Source: Amycolatopsis sp. CA-230715
Lineage (GTDB): Bacteria; Actinomycetota; Actinomycetes; Mycobacteriales; Pseudonocardiaceae
Assembly (NCBI RefSeq): GCF_018736145.1
Contig: NZ_CP059997.1
Location: 4,959,501-5,023,500 of the forward strand
Length of the DNA: 64,000 nt
Direction of reading: 5' to 3'
Below the pieces are notes generated by a model that did not search any database, was not told the DNA's origin, and worked only from the letters and a program-made list of their open reading frames with translations. Numbering within the stretch: position 1 is the stretch's first letter; the number at the start of each line of letters is the position of its first letter. Positions 8,659 to 16,746 of the stretch are shown piece by piece. The translations under genes were made by a program, and so were the position numbers.

Positions 8659-8715
8659 CATGAACCCGTTGCCCGCCAAGGAGGATCCGCTTCCACGAGG
8701 GCCGAGTTCGCGGCG

Positions 8716-9012
8716 TTAGATGCCCCGAGGGTGGCCTTCGGGGCATACCGAACCGTCGCCGAGATCCGCGAGCCTGCCCGCGAGGCGGGCGATCAGGGCG
8801 GTCGGCGGCGGATCGCTCGGTAGTTCGTCGAGTTCGCGGACGCGCGCGAGTAGCGCGCCACCGATGTCGGCGAGATCTTCGCCGAGATCCCGCATTCCCT
8901 CGGCGAAAATGTCCACATTGGACTGTACGTGGCTCAGCAGCAGCGTGCGCTGGGTCAGCGTGCCGTGCAGCGCGCGGACGCGGTCGAGGAGTTCGCGGTC
9001 GGTGTCGTTCAT
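8716..9012 (-). CDS. Small helical protein of unknown function
   Basis: 98 aa from ATG 9012, overlapping the stop of the upstream zinc-ribbon gene (ATGA), so the two form an operon. Residues 1-80 are strongly helical with heptad-like leucines (RELLDRVRALHGTLTQRTLLL...), suggesting a coiled-coil partner protein. The last ten residues (VCPEGHPRGI) and the TAA are encoded by a palindromic intergenic repeat, so the original stop may have been lost or the repeat captured. Unrecognised family. Confidence 0.65.
   Translation of the reverse strand: MNDTDRELLDRVRALHGTLTQRTLLLSHVQSNVDIFAEGMRDLGEDLADIGGALLARVRELDELPSDPPPTALIARLAGRLADLGDGSVCPEGHPRGI
8720..8746. repeat. CCCCGAAGG-type palindrome inside a gene's 3' end
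   Basis: ATGCCCCGAGG and CCTTCGGGGCAT flank a short loop. It is part of the reading frame of the minus-strand gene ending at 8716. Confidence 0.7.
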
Positions 9013-9197
9013 CGCGCGAGCCACGCGCGTTCGCAGGGCAGGCAGGTCGGGTCGAACCAGTGGCCGCCGAGTTCGGGAATGTCGGCGCGGGTCACGGTTG
9101 CGCGGATCCCGCACAGCGCGACAAAGGACGCTCCCTCGGCGGGCGCCCGCCCCTCCAGCGCGTGGCGCAACCCCTCCGCCTGCTGCCACTGCAACAT
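9009..9197 (-). CDS. Small zinc-ribbon-like protein paired with an XRE/DUF397 locus
   Basis: 62 aa, ATG 9197 with a strong AGGAGGG 4 nt upstream. C29, then HWF, then CLPC near the C-terminus (C-x17-H-x5-C-x2-C) forms a plausible single zinc site. Small proteins with this ending are familiar beside XRE/DUF397 regulators in actinomycetes, but their role is not established to my knowledge. Divergent from the XRE gene and coupled to the helical gene downstream. Confidence 0.7.
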   Translation of the reverse strand: MLQWQQAEGLRHALEGRAPAEGASFVALCGIRATVTRADIPELGGHWFDPTCLPCERAWLAR

Positions 9198-9222
9198 GAT
9201 CCCTCCTGGTCAGTGCGTCGTG

Positions 9223-9250
9223 TTGACCCGAGAGTAATCACTCGTACACT
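9223..9250 (+). promoter_or_regulatory. Promoter of the XRE regulator with a palindrome in its spacer
   Basis: TTGACC (9223-9228) and TACACT (9245-9250) have 16-nt spacing. The spacer CGAGAGTAATCACTCG is an imperfect palindrome and could be an autoregulatory operator that also governs the divergent zinc-ribbon operon. Confidence 0.5.
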
Positions 9251-9292
9251 CACCACAAGCATGTTGCGTCAACGAGACAGGGGAGCTGTGCC

Positions 9293-10156
9293 GTGCCACG
9301 GAAACCACCTGGGGTCAAAGCGAAGGGGCTCGGCGCGCGGTTGCGCGTATGCCGGGAGGAAGCCGGTCTCAGCCTCCGCGAAGCGAGCGAGGCAGTGGAT
9401 TGGGACAAGTCCACGCTGTCCCGGTTGGAAACCGGTAAGCGGAACGTGAACGCGGACGAGGTCGCGCAATTGCTCGGAGTGTTCCGGGTCCGAGGCCAGG
9501 TCAAGAAAGAAATCATGGCTTTGGCTCGCACCCTGGAAGAGCCGGGCTGGTGGGATCAAGGAACCGAGGGCCTGCCGAAGGAATCGGTCACCCTGGCCGA
9601 ATACGAGGACATGGCCACCAGGATTACGGACTGGGCTCCGCTGTTGATACCCGGCCTGCTCCAGACCCCGGACTACTTGAGAGCTTGGTTGCTGAGCAGC
9701 GGCTCCAACCCGGCGGGTATCGACGCTCGCATCGCCATGCGAGCCAAGCGGCAGCAGATCTTGCGCACTCCGCTTACTTACGTCGCATACCTCGGTGAGG
9801 CTGCTCTTCGCACGCTCGTTGGTGACGCCGCAACGTTGGCTCGCCAACTTGCGACACTGCGAGAAGTCGGCAGGCGCGACAATGTCTCGATCCGTGTCGT
9901 GCCAAGCAATGCTGGCCCTCATGCTGGGCAACTCGGATCTTTCATGACACTGGAGTTTCCATCCGCGCCGCCGGTCGTGCTGGTTGAACTGCTCCGATCG
10001 AGCATCTTCATGGACGAGCAACGGCAGACCGAGCCTTACTTCGCCACATTGCCCCGGCTTGCCGACGTTGCGATGAGTGAGACAGAATCGGCTCGTCTCA
10101 TCACTCATTTGCAGACGAGGTTGAAAGACCATGGTGGAGCGGGTTCGTTGGGTTAA
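9293..10156 (+). CDS. XRE-family regulator with DUF5753 effector domain
   Basis: 287 aa from GTG 9293 (AGGGGAGC about 8 nt upstream). The helix-turn-helix spans about 10-66 (SLREASEAVDWDKSTLSRLETG). From about 90 to 275 is the DUF5753 domain, typical of Streptomyces WhiJ/AbaA-type developmental regulators. Its 3' end overlaps a DUF397 gene by 26 bp, the standard partner in these loci. In the family the pair controls development or antibiotic onset; here the target is unknown. Base composition is slightly less GC-rich than its neighbours. Confidence 0.85.
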   Translation: MPRKPPGVKAKGLGARLRVCREEAGLSLREASEAVDWDKSTLSRLETGKRNVNADEVAQLLGVFRVRGQVKKEIMALARTLEEPGWWDQGTEGLPKESVTLAEYEDMATRITDWAPLLIPGLLQTPDYLRAWLLSSGSNPAGIDARIAMRAKRQQILRTPLTYVAYLGEAALRTLVGDAATLARQLATLREVGRRDNVSIRVVPSNAGPHAGQLGSFMTLEFPSAPPVVLVELLRSSIFMDEQRQTEPYFATLPRLADVAMSETESARLITHLQTRLKDHGGAGSLG

Positions 10157-10310
10157 ATCCAGCCGCAGCGGTGACAACTCCAACTGCGTCGAGGTTGCGC
10201 TGGGTGAGACAGTGCGAGTCCGCGACACGAAGGACCGCGATGGCGGCACACTGCACCTCCCCGCCCTCTCGTGGGGCCAGTTCGCCGCCGCACTCGCCCG
10301 CCCCGAGTAG
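10131..10310 (+). CDS. DUF397 protein (partner of the XRE/DUF5753 regulator)
   Basis: 59 aa starting at ATG 10131 inside the end of the XRE gene. The sequence WVKSSRSGDNSNCVEVA, then VRVRDTKDRDGGTLHL, then LSWGQFAAAL has the DUF397 signature motifs in the normal order. DUF397 proteins are thought to antagonise or modulate the paired XRE regulator. Full length for the family. Confidence 0.9.
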   Translation: MVERVRWVKSSRSGDNSNCVEVALGETVRVRDTKDRDGGTLHLPALSWGQFAAALARPE

Positions 10311-10314
10311 GCAT

Positions 10315-10408
10315 TGCCCTGAAGGCCACTTGGGCATGAGCAGCGCCGCCCGCGCATCCGCGAGGGCCGAGAAAGTGGCGCTAGATTCCCCGAGGGTGGC
10401 CTTCGGGG
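10315..10408. repeat. Two CCCCGAAGG-type palindromes between convergent genes
   Basis: 10315-10336 is a degenerate copy (TGCCC...GGGCA arms). 10388-10408 is a near-perfect one, CCCCGAGGG TGG CCTTCGGGG. They lie between the DUF397 gene and the amidase gene. Confidence 0.7.
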
Positions 10409-10425
10409 CAGGAAGCCCCGGAGGA

Positions 10426-11247
10426 TCAGCGGCCGAGGAAGGCGAGGATTCCGGCAGCGATCGCGTCGGCGTACTTCTGGCGTCCGTCCGAAGTGGACAT
10501 AGCCGCCGCTTCGCCGGAGTTGCGCATGTTCCCGCATTCCACCAACGCCGACGGGCGCGTCGACAGGTTCAACCCGGCCAGGTCCGCGCGCGGGGCTTCG
10601 CCGTCGTGGCCGATGTAGTTCGCCGTAGGGAAACCGGCCCCGAGCATTCCCGTGCGCAGCGCTTCCGTCAGCTTCCGCGACGGCGCGCCCTGCTCGTCGT
10701 TCAGCGGCGGTGACGAGTACGCGACGTGGAATCCCTTGGCGCCGGAGGAATTCGAGCCGTCGGCGTGGATGGACACCACGGCGGCGGCCCCGGCGGAGTT
10801 GCCGATCTTCGCCCGCTCGTCGACGCACGGGCCGATCCCCTCGTCGTCCTGCCGTGTCATCACCACGCGGACCCCGCGGGCGGACAGCGCGGCGTTCACC
10901 TTGCGCGCCACATCCAGGGTGAACGCGTGCTCGGTGTACCCGGCGTTCGACGACGTGCCCGTGGTGTTGCACGGTTTCGTCGCACCGCGGCCCGCGGGCA
11001 CCTGCCGGTTGATCGCGCGCGCGTTCGCGCCGTTGCCGCCGTTGTGCCCGGGGTCCAGCACCACCACCGGCTGGTTCTTCGCGGCAGGCGGAGCAGCAGC
11101 GGAAGAAGAAGCCGATGACGAAGAAGGCGGCGAAGGCGCGAAAGAAGACGAGGACGGGGGCGGCGCGCTGGTCTGGCTGCCGCCGTCACAGCCCGCTACG
11201 AGGAGGGCGGCCAACGCGAGTACCGGAACCATGCGCACGGCCAACAC
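10426..11247 (-). CDS. N-acetylmuramoyl-L-alanine amidase, lipoprotein (Amidase_3; Rv3717-like)
   Basis: About 273 aa from GTG 11247; starts at 11238 or 11232 are also possible. A short signal peptide ends in lipobox LVAGC, followed by a serine/alanine/proline-rich linker to about residue 72. The zinc amidase domain follows with VVLDPGHNGG, a glutamate in GYTEHAF and SIHADGS, and ends ILAFLGR. It cleaves the amide between muramic acid and the stem peptide. The adjacent divergent ybaB and recR match the Rv3717 (Ami1) neighbourhood; the lipobox would tether it to the membrane. Confidence 0.88.
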   Translation of the reverse strand: MLAVRMVPVLALAALLVAGCDGGSQTSAPPPSSSSFAPSPPSSSSASSSAAAPPAAKNQPVVVLDPGHNGGNGANARAINRQVPAGRGATKPCNTTGTSSNAGYTEHAFTLDVARKVNAALSARGVRVVMTRQDDEGIGPCVDERAKIGNSAGAAAVVSIHADGSNSSGAKGFHVAYSSPPLNDEQGAPSRKLTEALRTGMLGAGFPTANYIGHDGEAPRADLAGLNLSTRPSALVECGNMRNSGEAAAMSTSDGRQKYADAIAAGILAFLGR

Positions 11248-11316
11248 GGTGCCACACCGGCTGCGGCTAGGCTGGGAGGCACGTGCAAGCCAGACCTGAG
11301 GATCGGAAGCCGAATC

Positions 11317-11679
11317 ATGGTGCAACCCGGTGGCGGAATGCCCGACATGCAGGCCATCCTGCAGCAGGCGCAGCAGATGCAGCAGCAGCTCGTCTCCGCG
11401 CAGGAAGAGCTGGCGCGCACCGAGGTAACCGGCACCTCGGGCGGCGGCCTCGTCACCGCGACCGTGACCGGCGACCTCGAGCTGCGGAACCTCGAAATCG
11501 ACCCGAAGGTGGTCGACCCCGAGGACACCGAAACCCTCGCTGACCTGGTGGTCGCCGCCGTCCGTGACGCCACGGCCAGCGCGCAGAAGCTGCAGGGCGA
11601 GAAGCTGGGCCCGCTCGCGGGCGGCCTCGGCGGTGGCGGGGGCATGCCCGATCTCGGCAGCTTCGGCCTGCCGGGCTGA
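11317..11679 (+). CDS. ybaB: YbaB/EbfC family nucleoid-associated protein
   Basis: 120 aa. A methionine/glutamine-rich helix (MQAILQQAQQMQQQL) leads into the conserved GGGLVTATVTGDLE strand and the DPEDTETLADLVVAAVRDA helix; the tail is glycine-rich. It forms dimers that bind DNA non-specifically or at short inverted sites. It lies 10 bp upstream of recR in the usual ybaB-recR arrangement. Confidence 0.95.
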   Translation: MVQPGGGMPDMQAILQQAQQMQQQLVSAQEELARTEVTGTSGGGLVTATVTGDLELRNLEIDPKVVDPEDTETLADLVVAAVRDATASAQKLQGEKLGPLAGGLGGGGGMPDLGSFGLPG

Positions 11680-11689
11680 GGGACCTTAG

Positions 11690-12286
11690 TTGTACGAAGG
11701 CGTAGTCCAGGACCTCATCGACGAGCTCGGCAGGCTGCCGGGCGTCGGGCCGAAGAGCGCGCAGCGGATCGCGTTCCACCTGCTCGCCGCGGATCCCGCG
11801 GACATCGGGCGGCTGCAGGAGGTGCTGGGCAAGGTCAAGGAGGGCGTGCAGTTCTGCGAGATCTGCGGCAACGTCTCCGAACAGGAGAACTGCCGGATCT
11901 GCCGCGACGTTCGGCGCGATCTCAGCGTGATCTGCGTGGTCGAGGAGCCGAAGGACGTGCTCGCGGTCGAGCGCACGCGCGAGTTCCGCGGGCGCTACCA
12001 CGTGCTCGGCGGCGCGCTCGACCCGTTGTCCGGGATCGGGCCGGAGCAGCTCAGGATGCGCGAGCTGCTGGCGCGGATCGGCGGCGAGGAGGTCACCGAG
12101 GTGATCATCGCGACCGACCCGAACACCGAGGGCGAGGCCACCGCGACCTACCTGGTCCGCATGCTGCGCGACTTCCCCGGGTTGTCCGTCACCAGGCTGG
12201 CCTCGGGCCTGCCGATGGGCGGTGACCTGGAGTTCGCCGACGAACTGACGCTCGGGCGCGCGCTTTCCGGCCGCCGCGCGCTGTGA
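11690..12286 (+). CDS. recR: Recombination mediator RecR
   Basis: 198 aa from TTG 11690. The HhH region LPGVGPKSAQRIAFHLL is followed by a zinc finger C56-x2-C59-x8-C68-x2-C71, a Toprim domain with VVEEPKD and ATDPNTEGEATA, and the C-terminal ASGLPMGGDLEFADE motif. It works with RecO (and RecF) to load RecA at gaps. Its stop overlaps the next gene's GTG (GTGA). Confidence 0.97.
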   Translation: MYEGVVQDLIDELGRLPGVGPKSAQRIAFHLLAADPADIGRLQEVLGKVKEGVQFCEICGNVSEQENCRICRDVRRDLSVICVVEEPKDVLAVERTREFRGRYHVLGGALDPLSGIGPEQLRMRELLARIGGEEVTEVIIATDPNTEGEATATYLVRMLRDFPGLSVTRLASGLPMGGDLEFADELTLGRALSGRRAL

Positions 12287-12864
12287 CACGGCTGCACGAC
12301 CGCATTCTCACCCTCGAACCGAAACTCGGGGCGGTGACGATGGTCGCGATCGACGGCCCGTCCGGCGCGGGCAAGTCGACGATCGCCCGCGTGCTCGCCG
12401 ATGACCTGCGCGAACGCGTGGACACGCTGCTGATCAGCACCGACGACTTCGCCACCTGGGACGAACCGGTGGCGTGGTGGCCGCGGTTCGCCGACGGCGT
12501 GCTCACCCCGTTCGCCGAAGGCCGCGAGGGCGGTTATCAGCGCGTCGACTGGAGCCGCGGCGAACCGGAGCTGGGCGAGTTCGTCGCCGTGGCGCCGCCC
12601 CGCGTACTGATCTTCGAAGGTGTTTCCGCGGGCAGATCGTCGGTTTCGCGCTTCCTTTCCCTGCTCTGCTGGGTCGGCGGACCCGATGCGGAAGAACGGC
12701 TCGAACGGGCCGTCGCGAGAGACGGCGAGGGCAGCCGGGAGCACCTTCGCGGGTGGCAGGACTTCGAACGCGGATGGTTCGCGGTTGACAAAACCGCAAA
12801 ACGTGCTGATAGCCCGATCGGCCTAGCGGATCTGCTCAACACAGGGCAGAGTGGGCACGAATAA
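12283..12864 (+). CDS. P-loop uridine kinase-like NTPase
   Basis: 193 aa. Walker A GPSGAGKST is at about 25-33 after a short N-terminal helix, and an acidic STDDF follows at about 50-54, as in uridine kinase/(d)NMP kinase-like proteins. A central RVLIFEGVSAGR resembles the uridine-kinase Walker B strand. Translationally coupled to recR. The substrate cannot be assigned; a nucleoside or small-molecule kinase is the family expectation. Confidence 0.75.
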   Translation: MTRLHDRILTLEPKLGAVTMVAIDGPSGAGKSTIARVLADDLRERVDTLLISTDDFATWDEPVAWWPRFADGVLTPFAEGREGGYQRVDWSRGEPELGEFVAVAPPRVLIFEGVSAGRSSVSRFLSLLCWVGGPDAEERLERAVARDGEGSREHLRGWQDFERGWFAVDKTAKRADSPIGLADLLNTGQSGHE

Positions 12865-13046
12865 CTACGTTCCGTCATTGTTTACGTGCCCTTAGGGGCC
12901 AAAACCCGGTCCACGTAGCGCGATCGTAACCTCACGTGCTTAAGTGCGGGGCATCTTCCGGCTAGTGTCGGCGAGCACACCGTTGATTCGTCCGTTCCTG
13001 ACCGACCGGACGGTGACTAAACCGAACATCTCCCAAGGGGTGCCAA

Positions 13047-14717
13047 ATGCTCCAAACGCGGGTGGCCCGATCGCGCCGTATCGCCCTGATCGGGTTGGCT
13101 GGCGCGCTCGCGGTCTCGATGACCGCCTGTGCGACGTCCGATCGTGACGCAGGGGGAGGAGGCGGCACCGGCGGCACGATGGTTTTCGGCACCACCGGTA
13201 ACCCCAAGATGTTCGACCCGGCGTTCACCGACGAGGGCGAGACCTACCGCGTCACCCGCCAGATCCTGGACACGCTGGTCCAGAACAAGGCGGGCACGGC
13301 CGAGCTGGAGCCTTCGCTCGCCGAGAAGTGGGCGCCGAGCAACGACGGCAAGACCTGGACCTTCAACCTCAAGCAGGGCGTGAAGTTCAGCGACGGCACC
13401 CCGTTCGACGCCGCGGCCGTCTGCGCCAACTTCGACCGCTGGTACAACATGAAGGGCGCCGCCGCCCAGAGCCAGATGATCTACTACGGCGACGTCTTCG
13501 AGGGCTTCGCCCACAACGAAGGCAAGGCGACCGGCCAACCGGTCTACAAGAGCTGCGAGGCCAAGGATCCGGCCACGGCCGTCCTCAACCTGACCAAGGC
13601 GAAGGGTGCCTTCCCGGCCGCCTTCACCCTGCCCGCGTTCGCGATGCAGAGCCCGACCGCGATGAAGAAGTACGACGCGGACAAGGTGACGCAGACCGGT
13701 GACTCGTTCACCTACAGCGACTACGCGTACAAGTACGTCACCGGCACCGGCCCGTTCAAGCTCGAGGGCTGGGACCAGGGCAAGGGCGAGATCACCATGG
13801 TCCGCAACGACCAGAGCGCGGTGAAGGCCAAGCTCGACAAGCTGATCTTCAAGGTCATCCCGGACGAGAACGCCCGCAAGCAGGCACTCAAGGCCGGCGA
13901 CGTCCAGGGCTACGACTACCCGGCGCCCGTGGACTACGGCACCCTGCGGACCGACAAGAACCAGGTGCTCATCCGCCCCTCGTTCAGCGTGCTCTACATG
14001 GGCATCAACCAGCAGAACAACCCGAAGCTCCAGGACCTGCGGGTGCGCCAGGCGCTCGCCTACGGCATCAACCGCGCGCAGTTCTCCCAGAGCAAGCTCG
14101 CCGAAGGGTCCGAGCCCGCGACCGAATTCGTGCCCAAGGCCATCGCCGGCTACACCGACGACGTGACGAAGTACCCGTACGACCCGGCGAAGGCGAAGGA
14201 CCTCCTCGCCCAGGCTGGTGCGAGCAACCTGACGCTGAAGTTCTACTACCCGACCGAGATCACCCGCCCCTACATGCCGAACCCCGCGGACACGTTCACC
14301 GCGATCTCGGAGGACCTGCGGAAGATCGGCGTCACCATCGAGCCGGTCGCCAAGCCGTGGAACGGTGGCTACAAGGACGACGTGCAGCAGCTCGGCAAGC
14401 AGGACATCCACCTGCTCGGCTGGACCGGTGACTACAACGACGCGGGCAACTTCGTCGGCACGTTCTTCGCCCGCAAGAAGACCGAGTTCGGTTTCGACAA
14501 CGCCGACCTGTTCAAGGCGCTCGGCGACGCCGACGCCGCGCCCGCCGGTGACGCGCACACCAAGGCGTACCAGGAAGCCAACAAGAAGATCATGGAGTTC
14601 CTGCCCGCGGTTCCGATCGCCTACCCGACCTCGGCGCTGGTCGTCTCGGAGAAGGTGAAGGGCATCACCCCCAGCCCGTTGACCGACGAGCGGTTCAACA
14701 CCGCGACGGTGAACTGA
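13047..14717 (+). CDS. Oligopeptide/dipeptide ABC transporter substrate-binding lipoprotein
   Basis: 556 aa, SBP_bac_5 family. Signal peptide with lipobox VSMTAC (C28), a glycine linker, then a mature binding domain: PKMFDPAFTDEG, LAEKWAPSNDGKTWTFNLKQ and GVKFSDGTPFDA are typical cluster C motifs. AAGGGGT lies before the ATG. It heads a five-gene importer operon; a 16-bp-stem hairpin separates it from the permease genes. The ligand (peptide, nickel or opine) is not readable. Confidence 0.93.
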   Translation: MLQTRVARSRRIALIGLAGALAVSMTACATSDRDAGGGGGTGGTMVFGTTGNPKMFDPAFTDEGETYRVTRQILDTLVQNKAGTAELEPSLAEKWAPSNDGKTWTFNLKQGVKFSDGTPFDAAAVCANFDRWYNMKGAAAQSQMIYYGDVFEGFAHNEGKATGQPVYKSCEAKDPATAVLNLTKAKGAFPAAFTLPAFAMQSPTAMKKYDADKVTQTGDSFTYSDYAYKYVTGTGPFKLEGWDQGKGEITMVRNDQSAVKAKLDKLIFKVIPDENARKQALKAGDVQGYDYPAPVDYGTLRTDKNQVLIRPSFSVLYMGINQQNNPKLQDLRVRQALAYGINRAQFSQSKLAEGSEPATEFVPKAIAGYTDDVTKYPYDPAKAKDLLAQAGASNLTLKFYYPTEITRPYMPNPADTFTAISEDLRKIGVTIEPVAKPWNGGYKDDVQQLGKQDIHLLGWTGDYNDAGNFVGTFFARKKTEFGFDNADLFKALGDADAAPAGDAHTKAYQEANKKIMEFLPAVPIAYPTSALVVSEKVKGITPSPLTDERFNTATVN

Positions 14718-14741
14718 CGGCCGCTGGCGGATAGCCGGTAC

Positions 14742-14778
14742 GGAGGGCGGGTGCGCGCGCGACGCGCACCCGCCCTCC
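14742..14778 (+). terminator. Intra-operon hairpin after the binding-protein gene
   Basis: A perfect 16-bp stem (14742-14757 with 14763-14778, GGAGGGCGGGTGCGCG and its complement) has a 5-nt loop. It lies 25 bp after the substrate-binding gene and 31 bp before the permease, and has no U tract. It probably stabilises the upstream mRNA and lowers downstream expression, giving excess binding protein. Confidence 0.75.
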
Positions 14779-14809
14779 GCCCACCACAGGACGCAAGGCA
14801 GAAACCTTC

Positions 14810-15811
14810 ATGCTTCGATTCATCGTGCGTCGGTTGCTCCAGGCGATACCGACGCTGCTGATCCTTTCCCTCCTCGTCTTCGCCTGGCTGCGCCTGCTCC
14901 CCGGCGGCCCGGCGGGCGCGCTCCTCGGCGACAAGGCCACCCCGGAGAAGATCGCCGACCTCAACCGGGTGCTCGGCCTCGACCAGCCGATCTTCGTCCA
15001 GTACTTCAAGTTCCTCGGCCGCGTTGTGACCGGTGACTTCGGCGCCTCGCTCGCTTCGGGCCAGCCGGTGCTGTCGGAGATCGGGTTCGCGCTGCCCGCC
15101 ACCATCGAGCTGTCGATCAGCGCGCTGATCGTCGCCGTCGGCCTCGGCATCCCGCTCGGCTACCTGGCCGCTCGCTTCCGCGCCGGAATCCTCGACAACG
15201 CCGTCATCATCGCGACACTGGTCGGTGTCGCGGTGCCGGTGTTCTTCCTCGGCTACTTCCTGCAGGACAACTTCGCCGAGCTGCTCGGGCTGCCGTCGTC
15301 CGGCCGCCAGACCGCGGGGATCGACGCCACGCACGTCACCGGGTTCGCCGTGCTCGACGGGGTGCTGACCCAGGAATGGGACGCGGCGTGGGACGCGATC
15401 CGGCACTTGATCCTGCCCGCGATCGCGCTGGCCACCATCCCGCTCGCGGTGATCGTCCGCATCACCAGGGCGTCGGTGCTCGACGTGCTCAACGAGGACT
15501 TCATCCGCACCGCCCAGTCGAAGGGCCTGCGCCAGCCGACCATCCGGCGGCGGCACGTCCTGCGCAACGCGCTGCTGCCGGTCGCCACGACGATCGGCCT
15601 GCAGACCGGGTTGCTGCTCGGCGGCGCGGTGCTGACCGAAAAGGTGTTCAACATCCGCGGTATCGGCTATCTGCTCGCCGAAGGGATCGAACGCAGGGAC
15701 TATCCACGGCTGCAGGCGCTGATCCTGCTCGGTGCCGTGGTCTACGTGGTGGTGAACATGCTCGTCGACATCTCCTACGGGATCATCGACCCGAGGGTGC
15801 GTGTCCGGTGA
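14810..15811 (+). CDS. ABC transporter permease, DppB/OppB type
   Basis: 333 aa, six predicted membrane helices. The start MLRFIVRRLLQAIPTLL is characteristic of DppB/OppB, and the EAA loop (FIRTAQSKGL through LRNALLP) contacts the ATPases. Its stop overlaps the GTG of the second permease. Confidence 0.94.
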   Translation: MLRFIVRRLLQAIPTLLILSLLVFAWLRLLPGGPAGALLGDKATPEKIADLNRVLGLDQPIFVQYFKFLGRVVTGDFGASLASGQPVLSEIGFALPATIELSISALIVAVGLGIPLGYLAARFRAGILDNAVIIATLVGVAVPVFFLGYFLQDNFAELLGLPSSGRQTAGIDATHVTGFAVLDGVLTQEWDAAWDAIRHLILPAIALATIPLAVIVRITRASVLDVLNEDFIRTAQSKGLRQPTIRRRHVLRNALLPVATTIGLQTGLLLGGAVLTEKVFNIRGIGYLLAEGIERRDYPRLQALILLGAVVYVVVNMLVDISYGIIDPRVRVR

Positions 15812-16740
15812 ACGCGCTGATGAAGTCCAAAAAGGACAAGCTCGACGATCTGGCGGCCGCGTCGGCGGGGCGCAGCCTGACCGGCGAGGCGTTCCGGCGG
15901 ATGGCGCGCAGCCCGGTCGCGATCACCGGCGCGGTGATCACCGGGTTGTTCGTGCTGGTGGCGATCTTCGCGCCGCTGATCGCGCCGAAGGACCCGTACG
16001 ACCGGTCCATGCAGGGCATGGTCCAGCTCGGCCGCGGCATCATCCCCGGCCCGATGCCCGGGTACCCGCTCGGCGTCGACGACTTCGGCCGCGACCTGCT
16101 CTCCCGGCTGATCGTCGGCGCGCAGCAGACGCTGCTCGTCGGTGTGATGGCGACGCTGATCGGGCTGACCGCGGGCATCGTCATCGGCGGCACCGCGGGC
16201 GCGCTCGGCGGCTGGGTCGACACCGTGCTGATGCGCTTCGTCGACGTGCTGCTGTCGGTGCCCTCTCTGCTGCTGGCGATTTCGGTGGCCGCGCTCGCGG
16301 CGAAGCCGAACCAGTGGACGGTGATCATCGCCGTCTCGATCGTCACCGTGCCGGTGTTCGCCAGGCTGCTGCGGGGCGCGATGCTGGCGCAGCGCGCCAG
16401 CGACCACGTGCTCGCCGCGACCTCGCTCGGCGTGAAGCGGCGGACGATCGTGCTGCGGCACATGCTGCCCAACGCGCTCGGCCCGGTGATCGTGCAGGCC
16501 ACGCTGACGCTGGCGACCTCGATCATCGAAGCGGCCGCGCTGTCGTTCCTCGGTCTCGGCGACCCGGACCCGTCCCGTGCCGAATGGGGGCTCATGCTCG
16601 GCAACGCGTCGAGCAAGTTCCTCGAAATCCGGCCGGAGCTGGCGTACTACCCCGCGATCGCGATCATCGTCGTGGCGCTCGGGTTCACGCTGCTCGGGGA
16701 GTCCATGCGGGAAGCTCTCGATCCGAAGAACAGGCGGTGA
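15808..16740 (+). CDS. ABC transporter permease, DppC/OppC type
   Basis: 310 aa from GTG 15808 (GTGA overlap); ATG 15820 is an alternative. A cytoplasmic N-terminus is followed by the conserved OppC_N segment (FRRMARSPVAITGAVI), then the LGVDDFGRDLLSRLI motif and five further helices. The EAA loop is ATSLGVKRRTIVLRHMLPNAL-like. It partners the preceding permease. Confidence 0.94.
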   Translation: MNALMKSKKDKLDDLAAASAGRSLTGEAFRRMARSPVAITGAVITGLFVLVAIFAPLIAPKDPYDRSMQGMVQLGRGIIPGPMPGYPLGVDDFGRDLLSRLIVGAQQTLLVGVMATLIGLTAGIVIGGTAGALGGWVDTVLMRFVDVLLSVPSLLLAISVAALAAKPNQWTVIIAVSIVTVPVFARLLRGAMLAQRASDHVLAATSLGVKRRTIVLRHMLPNALGPVIVQATLTLATSIIEAAALSFLGLGDPDPSRAEWGLMLGNASSKFLEIRPELAYYPAIAIIVVALGFTLLGESMREALDPKNRR

Positions 16741-16746
16741 ATCGCG

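Noticed and set aside
8716..9197. Toxin-antitoxin interpretation of the two small coupled genes
   Set aside because: No toxin fold or antitoxin DNA-binding motif is visible; the zinc-ribbon sequence instead matches small proteins seen beside XRE/DUF397 loci.
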